In this document: one piece after another, positions 8,213-15,402 of the stretch
How positions within the stretch are numbered: the first letter of the stretch is position 1
Layout of the letters: each line of letters begins with the position of its first letter
NCBI GenBank assembly: GCA_023955225.1
Contig: JAGSGJ010000040.1
Coordinates: 1-16,120, forward strand
Reading direction: 5' to 3'
Length of the DNA: 16,120 nt
From: Sulfurovum sp.
GTDB lineage: Bacteria > Campylobacterota > Campylobacteria > Campylobacterales > Sulfurovaceae
Position numbers and translations under genes: made by a program
The notes under the pieces: generated by a model
What the model was told of the DNA's origin: nothing
Database searches by the model: none
Seen by the model: the letters and a program-made list of their open reading frames with translations, nothing else

Positions 8213-8223
8213 GGTATAATACC
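8213..8223. promoter_or_regulatory. Palindromic divergent promoter between glnD and mqnE
   Basis: The short gap between the divergent genes holds TATAAT at 8215-8220 on the plus strand. The overlapping minus-strand hexamer is TATTAT (rev. comp. of 8216-8221). Together they form the palindrome GGTAT-A-ATACC (8213-8223). The same few bases could serve as the -10 box in both directions. No TTGACA-like -35 is evident for either strand, which is common in Campylobacterota promoters. The plus-strand start site would be near 8227, only about 8 nt before the mqnE ATG at 8235. Confidence 0.45.
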
Positions 8224-8234
8224 CAAAAATAACT

Positions 8235-9311
8235 ATGGATATACTCAGAATGGATTTGATACAAAAGGTACGTAACAAAGAAAGACTCACCCCAGAAGAG
8301 GGTGAAGCACTTTATGACTTAGACCTCTATATGCTTGGTGAACTCGCCGATGAAATTCGTAGAGAGAAGTATGGTAATAAAAGTTACTTTAATATAAACC
8401 GACACATAAACCCTACTAATGTATGTGCAGATGTGTGTAAATTTTGTGCCTATTCTGCAAGTAGAAAAAACCCAAACCAATACACCATGACGCATGAACA
8501 GATTTTAGACATTGTGAAAAATTCTGTCAAAAATGGTGCAAAAGAGATGCACCTTGTCTCTGCACATAATCCTAACGATGGTGTAGAGTGGTATATGGGT
8601 GCATTCAGAAAAATAAAAGAAGCGTTTCCTGACTTGCATGTGAAAGCCATGACAGCAGCAGAGATAGACTTTTTGACCAGAGAGTATGGGCACAGTTACG
8701 ATGAAGTTATTGATATGATGATAGAAAACGGGGTAGACTCTATGCCTGGCGGTGGTGCAGAGATCTTTGATGAAGGGGTACGTGAGTATCTATGTAAGGG
8801 TAAAGTGACTTCAGATCAGTGGATCGAGATACACCAAAAATGGCATGAAAGAGGTAAAGAAAGTAATGCCACCATGCTTTTTGGGCATGTCGAGACACGC
8901 GCACACCGTATAGACCACATGGTCAGACTGCGTGACCTGCAAGATAAGACAGGCGGATTTAATGCCTTTATCCCTTTAGTCTATCAAAGAGACAACAACT
9001 TTCTCAAAGTGAAAGAGTTTCCCACAGGACAAGAGATACTCAAAACCTATGCCATCAGTCGTATTATGTTAGATAACATTCCACATATTAAAGCGTACTG
9101 GGTGACTGCATCGGTTAACCTTGCACTGATCGCACAGGAGTTCGGTTGTGATGATCTAGATGGTACGATAGAAAAAGAGTCTATTCAGTCTGCGGCGGGT
9201 GCAGCGAGCAGTCATGGTATGGATCTTGATGATTTTGTAGCACTGATCAAAAACTCCGGCTTTCAACCCATAGAACGTGACAGTCTTTATAATGAGTTGA
9301 AAGCCTATTAG
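8235..9311 (+). CDS. mqnE: Aminodeoxyfutalosine synthase (radical SAM)
   Basis: MqnE is a radical SAM enzyme that joins the 5'-deoxyadenosyl group of SAM to 3-[(1-carboxyvinyl)oxy]benzoate, giving 6-amino-6-deoxyfutalosine in the futalosine route to menaquinone. The [4Fe-4S]-binding motif is C64xxxC68xxC71 within INPTNVCADVCKFCAYSAS. Later family motifs include MPGGGAEIFDE, ATMLFGHVETRAHR and LRDLQDKTGGFNAFIPL. The length (358 residues) is typical. The paralogue MqnC shares the fold, but the NPTNVCADVCKFCAYS signature and the ATMLFGHVET segment read as MqnE to me; I put MqnC at perhaps 10 percent. No clear Shine-Dalgarno precedes ATG 8235, and a second in-frame ATG at 8250 (MDLIQKV) is a possible start. 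It heads a tight four-gene plus-strand block. Confidence 0.87.
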   Translation: MDILRMDLIQKVRNKERLTPEEGEALYDLDLYMLGELADEIRREKYGNKSYFNINRHINPTNVCADVCKFCAYSASRKNPNQYTMTHEQILDIVKNSVKNGAKEMHLVSAHNPNDGVEWYMGAFRKIKEAFPDLHVKAMTAAEIDFLTREYGHSYDEVIDMMIENGVDSMPGGGAEIFDEGVREYLCKGKVTSDQWIEIHQKWHERGKESNATMLFGHVETRAHRIDHMVRLRDLQDKTGGFNAFIPLVYQRDNNFLKVKEFPTGQEILKTYAISRIMLDNIPHIKAYWVTASVNLALIAQEFGCDDLDGTIEKESIQSAAGAASSHGMDLDDFVALIKNSGFQPIERDSLYNELKAY

Positions 9312-9312
9312 T

Positions 9313-9762
9313 ATGGAGAAACGCTATTACCCCTATGAAGATTTTTTAACAGATACAAAAGATCTGACAGAAAAGATAGACTGGAAGTTTGACAGTATTA
9401 TTGCTATTGCTAGAGGAGGGATTTCTTTAGCGCATCTACTTGGTGAATATTATGATATTAGAGAAGTCTACAGTATCAACACTATTGGGTATGAAGATAC
9501 AACCAAATTAGAGAGTGTTAAAGTGTTTAATATCCCAGAATTGAAAGAGGCTAAAAGCGTACTCATTGTAGATGACATCGTAGACAGTGGTGACACGTTA
9601 GTAGCAGTTTTGAAGGTATTGCATCAAGCGTATCCGACTGTGATCTTTAAAACAGCTTCACTTTTTTATAAGAAAAGTGCTAGAATAGCTCCAGATTGGT
9701 ATGTGCAGGAAGCGGACAGATGGATTGAATTTTTTTGGTCTGCAGATTTAAATAGGAAGTAA
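9313..9762 (+). CDS. Purine phosphoribosyltransferase, Gpt-like
   Basis: This 149-residue type I phosphoribosyltransferase has the PRPP-binding motif VLIVDDIVDSGDTL with the adjacent acidic pair. The early loop IIAIARGGISLAHLL matches the IIAVSRGG region of xanthine-guanine phosphoribosyltransferase. The C-terminal RWIEFFW resembles the WIEQPW segment that stacks on the purine in E. coli Gpt. The expected reaction is a 6-oxopurine plus PRPP giving the nucleotide and pyrophosphate. The ATG starts one base after the mqnE stop, so co-translation is likely. The futalosine pathway releases a purine base after the MqnE step, so the enzyme could recover it. That link is inference, and the exact base cannot be read from sequence. 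Confidence 0.8.
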   Translation: MEKRYYPYEDFLTDTKDLTEKIDWKFDSIIAIARGGISLAHLLGEYYDIREVYSINTIGYEDTTKLESVKVFNIPELKEAKSVLIVDDIVDSGDTLVAVLKVLHQAYPTVIFKTASLFYKKSARIAPDWYVQEADRWIEFFWSADLNRK

Positions 9763-9766
9763 TAAA

Positions 9767-10336
9767 ATGGTATTAATGATAGACAATTACGACAGCTTTA
9801 CTTACAATGTTGTACAGTATTGTAGAGAACTTGGTGCAGACTTAAAGGTCATACGTAATGATGAAATGACGATAGATGAGATCAAGGCACTGCATCCTGA
9901 TAAGATCATTCTTTCTCCAGGCCCTTCCACCCCTGATGATGCAGGTGTGACACTGGATGTGATCAAAGAATTTTCTGACACTACACCTATTTTTGGTATC
10001 TGTTTAGGGCATCAGAGTATTGCACAGGCTTTTGGCGGAGATGTCATAAGAGCTAAAAATATGATGCATGGAAAAACATCACAAATCGTTGTAGATGCCG
10101 AAACACCTATTTTTAAAGCATTACCAAATGAGTTTAGAGCTACACGTTATCACTCTTTAACGGTTAAAAAAGAGACTTTACCTGATTGTATTATCGCGAC
10201 ATCACACAGTAAAGATGATGATGAGATCATGTCTCTACAGATCAAAGATAAACCTATTTATGGTGTGCAGTTTCATCCCGAGTCCATTATGAGTGAACAT
10301 GGACATGAAATGTTAGACAACTTTTTAAAACTCTAA
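9767..10336 (+). CDS. pabA: Aminodeoxychorismate/anthranilate synthase glutamine amidotransferase subunit
   Basis: This 189-residue class I (triad) glutamine amidotransferase supplies ammonia to a chorismate-aminating partner for p-aminobenzoate/folate or tryptophan synthesis. The N-terminus MIDNYDSFTYN is diagnostic for the PabA/TrpG family. LSPGPSTPDDAG forms the oxyanion region, C79 in GICLGHQ is the nucleophile, and H170 and E172 in VQFHPES complete the triad. MHGKTS (100-105) and RYHSL are also conserved. AGGAAG at 9754-9759 supports ATG 9767 over the internal ATG at 9776. PabA and TrpG cannot be separated by sequence alone, and some bacteria use one protein for both. No trpE, pabB or trpD is adjacent, so I favour PabA or a shared subunit. 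It starts 4 nt after the phosphoribosyltransferase gene. Confidence 0.88.
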   Translation: MVLMIDNYDSFTYNVVQYCRELGADLKVIRNDEMTIDEIKALHPDKIILSPGPSTPDDAGVTLDVIKEFSDTTPIFGICLGHQSIAQAFGGDVIRAKNMMHGKTSQIVVDAETPIFKALPNEFRATRYHSLTVKKETLPDCIIATSHSKDDDEIMSLQIKDKPIYGVQFHPESIMSEHGHEMLDNFLKL

Positions 10337-10345
10337 GAACCTATT

Positions 10346-11431
10346 ATGAAAAAACAGCATTTCTTTTTAGCATTCTTTTTTTATGCTATAGCTGTTTTTT
10401 ACCTTGCGGCAACAACCCCCATCAGCGGTCATGAGGCAAAGATACTTTATACTTCGAATGACATTGTAGGTACATTGATGAGGTGGGGCGAAAGCCTCGG
10501 AGCCGGATTTATAGGATTAAGATCTTTTTTCCTCTTTTTCGGCTTTCTGGCTATCGGGCTTTTTTATGAACTTAGCCGACGTCATTTTCAAAAATCTAAA
10601 GATGTATATCTCTCTACACTGATTTTTATGCTTTTGCCTGGTATCCTTACCGCAACAACTTTGGCGAATGTGGCTATTATTGTATTACCGCTTGTGTTAC
10701 TTTTTGTGTTACTTCATGAAAAAGGCCATTATCTCTTACTCCCGCCACTCATGCTTGCACTTTTTTTCGTTCATGAAGCTTCCATCATTTTCTTTGTTGC
10801 TGTTCTATTTTATGCAGTGATGCACAAAGAGAAACAATTGGCTATTTTTTCTCTTAGTTTTCTATTGGCTTTTGTCTATTTGGCTAAAGGCATAGAGATA
10901 GGAGGAGGACCTTCTGGTCACTTTGTGGAAATATTTGGACTTTATGCTAGCGTTTTTTCGCCTTTACTGTTTCTCTATTTTTTCTTCGCGATGTATAGGA
11001 TCTTGCTTAGAGGGGGAAAAACACTCATTTGGTACATTTCATTTACAGCACTTGCCTTCTCTTTACTCTTATCTATCAGACAACGTGTTTATATCACTGA
11101 TTTTGCACCCTATGTCATGATTTCCATTGTACTTATGTTAGATGTGTTTAATCATGCTATAGGTGTACGTTTACCTCAGTTTCAGAAACGGTATAAACGA
11201 GGCTTTATAGTGGTGATGTCATTTCTGGCCCTAAGTGTTTTTCTCATAGTAGGACATAAAGTACTCTATTTGGTTCTGGAAGATCCAAAGCGACATTTTG
11301 CACATCGTATATACAAACCGTATCTGTTGGCAAATGAGTTAAAATCTGAAGGTATAGAGTGTTACGATGGGGCACATGGAAGAGAACGTTATCAGTTACG
11401 ATATTATAATATTCTTCCTTGTCCAGAGTAA
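10346..11431 (+). CDS. Polytopic membrane protein, GT-C (GT39/PMT)-like, function unknown
   Basis: This 361-residue protein has about nine hydrophobic segments and a short hydrophilic C-terminus (about 313-361). After the first segment there is a periplasmic-type loop with SGHEAKILY (27-35), where GT39/ArnT-like enzymes usually carry an Asp-Glu-Ala motif. Further on, LFYELSRRHF (72-81) resembles the LLYLLARRLF segment that follows the third helix in that family. QRVYITDFAPYVMI (246-259) resembles the late R-x-R-Y-x-P segment. These similarities suggest a lipid-linked-sugar glycosyltransferase of the GT-C fold, but it is shorter than typical members and has His where Asp is common. It follows pabA by 9 nt and is probably in the same operon, although no functional link is apparent. 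The C-terminal tail with ECYDGAHG and LPCPE has two cysteines. I do not recognise a characterised orthologue. Confidence 0.45.
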   Translation: MKKQHFFLAFFFYAIAVFYLAATTPISGHEAKILYTSNDIVGTLMRWGESLGAGFIGLRSFFLFFGFLAIGLFYELSRRHFQKSKDVYLSTLIFMLLPGILTATTLANVAIIVLPLVLLFVLLHEKGHYLLLPPLMLALFFVHEASIIFFVAVLFYAVMHKEKQLAIFSLSFLLAFVYLAKGIEIGGGPSGHFVEIFGLYASVFSPLLFLYFFFAMYRILLRGGKTLIWYISFTALAFSLLLSIRQRVYITDFAPYVMISIVLMLDVFNHAIGVRLPQFQKRYKRGFIVVMSFLALSVFLIVGHKVLYLVLEDPKRHFAHRIYKPYLLANELKSEGIECYDGAHGRERYQLRYYNILPCPE

Positions 11432-11525
11432 AAGTTAACTATCCCCTAAAACTGTTTCTAAAATACACAATATTTACATTCTCCTTATAGTTTTTATTAC
11501 CTATACAAAAGTTAAATCTATCTCA

Positions 11526-11556
11526 TGCTAGACTATTAGGAACTAAACTAAAGGAG
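11526..11556 (+). promoter_or_regulatory. Candidate aclBA promoter element and ribosome binding site
   Basis: The 131-bp gap before aclB is AT-rich. An extended -10-like element, TG-c-TAGACT, lies at 11526-11534 (4/6 to TATAAT). A second candidate, TATACA at 11502-11507, follows a T-rich run. Neither has a good -35, so the promoter call is tentative. The ribosome binding site AAGGAG at 11551-11556, 6 nt before the ATG, is strong and fits high expression of a carbon-fixation enzyme. Confidence 0.35.
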
Positions 11557-11562
11557 AACTCG

Positions 11563-12906
11563 ATGGCTCAAAAGGCGATTAGAGAATATGACGCAAAGTC
11601 AATCTTGGCAAAGCACTGGGATAAGTATTTCCCAGACTTTACTTATGCATATGAAACTGTAATGGTTCAGAATGGATCAGAACTAACTGAAGCTGCAAAA
11701 ACAAATGCATGGCTAAACGAAAAAACATTGGTTGCAAAACCAGATATGCTTTTTGGTAAAAGAGGTAAAAATGGATTGGTTCTTTTTAAAGATGCTAAGC
11801 CAGGTGATGTTAAGTTAGCTAAAGCTGCTTCTTGGATTGATGAAAAATCAAGTGAAAAACAATCTGTTTTCTTTTCATTCGACGGTGATACACCAACAGG
11901 TGATGCATCTGTAGATATGCTTACACACTTTGTTGTTGAGCCATTTACTCCACACGATCAAGAAGAAGAGTATTATGTATCTGCTACTTGTGTTGGTGAT
12001 GATGATGTTATCTATATGTCTGCTGAAGGTGGTATGGAAGTTGAAGAGGGTTGGGACGAAAAAGTTACTGAAGTAGCATTTCCTATCACTGCAACTGAAG
12101 AAGAGATCGCTGAGAAAATCAGAGCAAATGTTCCTGCCGATGTTGCAGATAAAGACAAAGCACAATTTGCAGAGTTTTGTATCGGTTTCTTTAAAGCATA
12201 CAGAGAGTTAAACTTCGCATACCTAGAGATCAACCCTTTTGTAATGCAAGGGAACAAAATTGAACTTTTAGATATGGTTGCTAAGCTTGATGATACTGCT
12301 GGATTTATGATGGTAGATGCATGGGGTGATGTTGAATACCCAACTGCATTTGGTATGGAAGCTAAATCTCCAGAAGTTGAAGCTATTGAAGAAGCTGATG
12401 CTAAAACAGGTGCTTCATTGAAACTTACACTTCTTAAACCAGAAGCTAGAGTTTGGACAATGGTTGCTGGTGGTGGAGCTTCAGTTGTTTATGCTGATAC
12501 TATTGCTGATATGGCGGGAATTGAAGACCTTGCTAACTACGGTGAATACTCTGGTGGACCAACTACTGGTGAAACAAAATTCTATGCCGAAACTTTACTT
12601 GACTTAATGACAAGAGAAAAAGATCCTCAAGGTCGTGGAAAAGTAATGATTATTGGTGGAGCTATTGCCAACTTTACTGATGTTGCTAAAACGTTTACAG
12701 GTATTATTCAAGCATTTGAAGTGTATGCCGATAAAATGAAAGAAGTTGATCTTAAAATCTACGTAAGACGTGGTGGACCAAACTACGAAAAAGGTTTAAA
12801 AGACATTAAAGAAGCTGCAGATAGACTGGGTTTATACATTGAAGTATATGGACCTGAAACTCATGTTACAGACATCGTTAGAATGGCATTAGAAGGAGAG
12901 AAATAG
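11563..12906 (+). CDS. aclB: ATP-citrate lyase, ATP-grasp/citrate-binding subunit
   Basis: AclB pairs with AclA to cleave citrate with ATP and CoA into acetyl-CoA and oxaloacetate, the key reductive TCA cycle step for CO2 fixation. Its 447 residues match the N-terminal part of animal ACLY. They comprise an ATP-grasp region (VAKPDMLFGKRGKNGLV, 57-73; EEEYYVSATCVGDDDVIYMSAEGG; YLEINPFVM, 220-228) and a citrate-binding region with SLKLTLLKPEARVWTMVAGG (285-304), NYGEYSGGPT and VRRGGPNYEKG (401-411). The ATG follows AAGGAG closely. Codon use differs from the flanking genes: AGA dominates for arginine, and T- or A-ending codons (GGT, GCT, GTT) are favoured, as expected for a highly expressed gene. 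The aclB-before-aclA order is that of Campylobacterota. Confidence 0.96.
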   Translation: MAQKAIREYDAKSILAKHWDKYFPDFTYAYETVMVQNGSELTEAAKTNAWLNEKTLVAKPDMLFGKRGKNGLVLFKDAKPGDVKLAKAASWIDEKSSEKQSVFFSFDGDTPTGDASVDMLTHFVVEPFTPHDQEEEYYVSATCVGDDDVIYMSAEGGMEVEEGWDEKVTEVAFPITATEEEIAEKIRANVPADVADKDKAQFAEFCIGFFKAYRELNFAYLEINPFVMQGNKIELLDMVAKLDDTAGFMMVDAWGDVEYPTAFGMEAKSPEVEAIEEADAKTGASLKLTLLKPEARVWTMVAGGGASVVYADTIADMAGIEDLANYGEYSGGPTTGETKFYAETLLDLMTREKDPQGRGKVMIIGGAIANFTDVAKTFTGIIQAFEVYADKMKEVDLKIYVRRGGPNYEKGLKDIKEAADRLGLYIEVYGPETHVTDIVRMALEGEK

Positions 12907-14709
12907 ATGAATCAATTATATACAAAATCAACTCAAGCGATTTTTTGGAATAACAATAAAACTGCAATTCAAAGAATGTTAGATTATGATTACACAATCA
13001 AAAGAGATACACCATCTGTTGCTGCTATTGTAGCTCCTACAAGTGGAAATAAATTTGATAAGTTCTTTTTTGGACCAGATGAAGTGATGATTCCATTATA
13101 TAAGACAACTGCAGAAGCAAAAGCTGCTCAGCCACAAGCTGATGTTTTATTAAACTTTGCATCTTTTAGAACAGCTTATGATGTAACTATGGAAGCACTT
13201 GAAATTGGTGGTTTCTCATCTATGATGATTACTGCTGAAGGTATTCCTGAAAGACTCGCAAGAGGTATGAACCAAACTGCTAGGGAAAAAGGTGTTACTA
13301 TTATTGGGCCTGCAACTGTTGGTGCTATTACTCCAGGTGCATTTAAAGTTGCAAATATTGGTGGAACTATTACAAATATCGTTAACTCTAAGCTTCATAG
13401 AGCTGGTTCTTGTGGACTAGTAACTAGATCAGGTGGATTATTTAACGAACTTTCTAACATTATCTCAATCAATGCTGATGGTATTGCTGAGGGTGTTGCT
13501 ATTGGTGGAGATAGATTTGTTGGATCTGTATTTATCGATAACTTACTTAGAATGGAAAAAAACCCAGAAGTGAAGTACATGATCCTTCTTGGTGAAGTTG
13601 GTGGTACTGAAGAGTACAAAGTAATTGATGCTATTAAATCTGGTGCTATTACTAAGCCTGTTATTGCATGGTGTATTGGAACAATTGCTAAGTACTATGA
13701 TTCAGGTGTACAATTTGGTCATGCTGGTGCTTCTGCAAATGCAGAGTCTGAAACAGCGGAATATAAAAACAATGCTATGAGAGAAGCTGGTATTCATGTG
13801 CCAACATCATTCAATGAACTTCCAGGTATGATTAAATCAGTATTTGAAGGTATGAATCTTGCTGAAATTCCAGAGCCAGATATGAATGTTTGTCCTACGG
13901 TAAGAAGATCTAAAGAGTTTATCTGTACGATCTCTGATGATAGAGGTGAAGAGTGTACATACGCTGGATTCCCTATCTCTTCAGTGGCTACTCCAGAAAC
14001 AGGTAAAGGTATCGGTGATGTTATTTCACTTCTATGGTTCAAAAAACAGTATCCAAAATGGGCTACAGAGTTTATTGAAACAGTAATCAAAACAGTTGCG
14101 GATCATGGTCCGGCAGTATCAGGTGCACACAATGCAAAAGTAACTGCAAGAGCTGGTAAATCAGTAGTTGAATCGCTTGTAACGGGTCTGCTTACTATTG
14201 GACCAAGATTTGGTGGTGCGATTGATGGTGCTGCAGAGCACTTCAAATATGCAGATGACAATAACCTTTCTCCAAAAGAGTTCTTAGGTTACATGAAGAC
14301 ACAAGGTATACCAATTCCAGGTATTGGTCACAGAATCAAATCTCTTAAGAACCCAGACCTTAGAGTTACTGGTCTTATGAATTTTGCAGCAGATAACTTC
14401 CCTTCAACACCACTTCTTGACTATGCAAGAACAGTAGAAGCATTGACTACATCTAAGAAAGAGAACCTCATTCTTAACGTTGATGGTACTATCGGTATTC
14501 TTATGGTTGATATGTGGAGAGCACTAGGTTACTCTGAAGATGAGATCAATGAATTCATCGCATCAGGTACACTTAACGCATTCTTTATCGTAGGTAGATC
14601 TATCGGATTCATCGGTCACGTACTTGATGAAAAACGTCTTGCTATGCCTATGTATAGACACCCAATGGATGACATTCTTTATGACGTCCAAAAAGCAGAA
14701 GAAATATAA
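12907..14709 (+). CDS. aclA: ATP-citrate lyase, CoA-ligase/citryl-CoA lyase subunit
   Basis: AclA (600 residues) carries the phosphohistidine and the citryl-CoA cleavage module. The N-terminal half is succinyl-CoA-synthetase-like, with IIGPATVGAITPG (132-144) and GHAGA (271-275), where H272 corresponds to the autophosphorylated His of ACLY. The C-terminal half is citrate-synthase-like, with DHGPAVSGAHN (399-409; H400), PGIGHRIKS (471-479; H475) and NVDGTIG (524-530; D526). I judge these equivalent to the catalytic His/His/Asp of the human enzyme. All expected active-site residues are present, so the enzyme should be functional. The ATG directly abuts the aclB stop (TAGATG), with AAGGAG at 12893-12898 inside aclB, so expression is coupled and near-stoichiometric. 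Codon bias matches aclB. Confidence 0.96.
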   Translation: MNQLYTKSTQAIFWNNNKTAIQRMLDYDYTIKRDTPSVAAIVAPTSGNKFDKFFFGPDEVMIPLYKTTAEAKAAQPQADVLLNFASFRTAYDVTMEALEIGGFSSMMITAEGIPERLARGMNQTAREKGVTIIGPATVGAITPGAFKVANIGGTITNIVNSKLHRAGSCGLVTRSGGLFNELSNIISINADGIAEGVAIGGDRFVGSVFIDNLLRMEKNPEVKYMILLGEVGGTEEYKVIDAIKSGAITKPVIAWCIGTIAKYYDSGVQFGHAGASANAESETAEYKNNAMREAGIHVPTSFNELPGMIKSVFEGMNLAEIPEPDMNVCPTVRRSKEFICTISDDRGEECTYAGFPISSVATPETGKGIGDVISLLWFKKQYPKWATEFIETVIKTVADHGPAVSGAHNAKVTARAGKSVVESLVTGLLTIGPRFGGAIDGAAEHFKYADDNNLSPKEFLGYMKTQGIPIPGIGHRIKSLKNPDLRVTGLMNFAADNFPSTPLLDYARTVEALTTSKKENLILNVDGTIGILMVDMWRALGYSEDEINEFIASGTLNAFFIVGRSIGFIGHVLDEKRLAMPMYRHPMDDILYDVQKAEEI

Positions 14710-14732
14710 TTCTTTTCGCTTCACAGCATATC

Positions 14733-14826
14733 TGGCACTAAATGCCGATACCCCCGTTGCTAAAGCATAAGAGGGGTGCTTGACTGAACGGGCTTGGTTT
14801 CGTTCAGTCACCTACACTTAAGTAGG
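14733..14826. other. Tandem-hairpin array downstream of aclA (unclassified structured element)
   Basis: Four adjacent potential hairpins lie 24 nt after the aclA stop. H1 (14733-14747) pairs GGCA with TGCC around CTAAA. H2 (14750-14777) pairs ACCCC with GGGGT around an inner TGC-TAAA-GCA. H3 pairs TGACTGAACG (14781-14790) with CGTTCAGTCA (14801-14810), a perfect 10-bp stem with a 10-nt loop. H4 pairs CCTAC (14811-14815) with GTAGG (14822-14826). The segment is clearly GC-richer than the flanking DNA. No U-tract follows any stem, so it is not a classic terminator. It could be an mRNA 3' stabiliser, an interspersed palindromic repeat or a small RNA. The structure was derived by eye, without energy calculation. 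Confidence 0.55.
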
Positions 14827-15373
14827 CTCTTCCTCTACATAAATCCCGTTTAGCCAAATCTACTATAAATCAAAAAGAATTTTAAATTATTTATATGCTT
14901 TTTTATCCTTAGGTAGAACAAATATACACCTAATCTGAACTTTTATACTGAAATGACCTACTGTAAATAAAAAATAGTTTGAACTAAGCATTTTATTCAA
15001 ATAAATATACACTAAATCTAAATTTTTTCTATAAAATATTCTACGTAAAACAAAAATATATATTTGGAATCTTTAATACTATTTCATTTTAACACTCTAA
15101 TTCAGACAAATAATCATCAAAACTTCTTCTTTTTCTAAAAAAATATTCCAGAATTACTATTTTTCTCTCATTTTATCTTCATTTATATTTCTATTATAAA
15201 ATCAATAATATAGTCTTAAATTATACTTCTTTCTTTTCTGAATTCTTTTAATAAAGTGCTGTAGGGCACTAGCAGTAAATCGAGGTAAAATAAGCCAGTT
15301 TTTATTTATTTTGCATATATAATGTAAGTAAAAAAAGAATTTTAAGGAATTTTGAATATTTCCCGAAAAACCC
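14827..15373. other. AT-rich gene-free spacer before the rRNA promoter
   Basis: About 550 bp with very low GC and no credible coding frame; the open frames on the minus strand are AT-driven and lack family features or Shine-Dalgarno sites. It contains an imperfect direct repeat (14920 onward and 15003 onward), a 14-mer repeated at 14872-14885 and 15332-15345, and a small GC-richer hairpin (AGTGC 15255-15259 with GCACT 15266-15270). A TATAAT at 15318-15323 could be a secondary -10 but has no -35. The last part, directly upstream of the rRNA promoter, is AT-rich like an UP element. Confidence 0.6.
14920..15030. repeat. Imperfect direct repeat, 83-bp offset
   Basis: AAATATACAC occurs exactly at 14920-14929 and 15003-15012. 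In each copy it is followed by a similar stretch (CTAATCTGAACTTTT versus TAAATCTAAATTTTTT). The similarity continues weakly for most of the 83-bp interval, suggesting an old tandem duplication. In DNA this AT-rich some resemblance is expected by chance, but the exact decamer plus extended register is more than I would expect. Confidence 0.4.
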
Positions 15374-15402
15374 TTGACAAGGAAGAAGTTCGGTGCTATA
15401 AT
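15374..15402 (+). promoter_or_regulatory. rRNA operon promoter (consensus sigma70)
   Basis: A perfect -35 TTGACA at 15374-15379 and a perfect -10 TATAAT at 15397-15402 are separated by 17 bp, with an extended TG at 15394-15395. Transcription should start near 15409. The discriminator after the -10 (ACGCGTCC) is GC-rich, the pattern associated with stringent (ppGpp) control of stable RNA promoters. AT-rich DNA upstream could act as an UP element. It lies about 200 bp before the 16S rRNA gene on the same strand. Confidence 0.92.

Noticed and set aside
11432..11562. tRNA or riboswitch upstream of aclB
   Set aside because: No cloverleaf, T-loop or conserved riboswitch core is visible; the gap is simple AT-rich promoter DNA.
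14781..14810. Classic rho-independent terminator or integron attC site
   Set aside because: The stem is perfect, but no U-tract follows, and the attC core sequences (GTTRRRY and its complement) are absent.
14563..14811. 82-residue minus-strand frame over the aclA end and the hairpin array
   Set aside because: Half of it is antisense to aclA and the rest reads through hairpin DNA; no domain or Shine-Dalgarno. The hairpin array is the better explanation.
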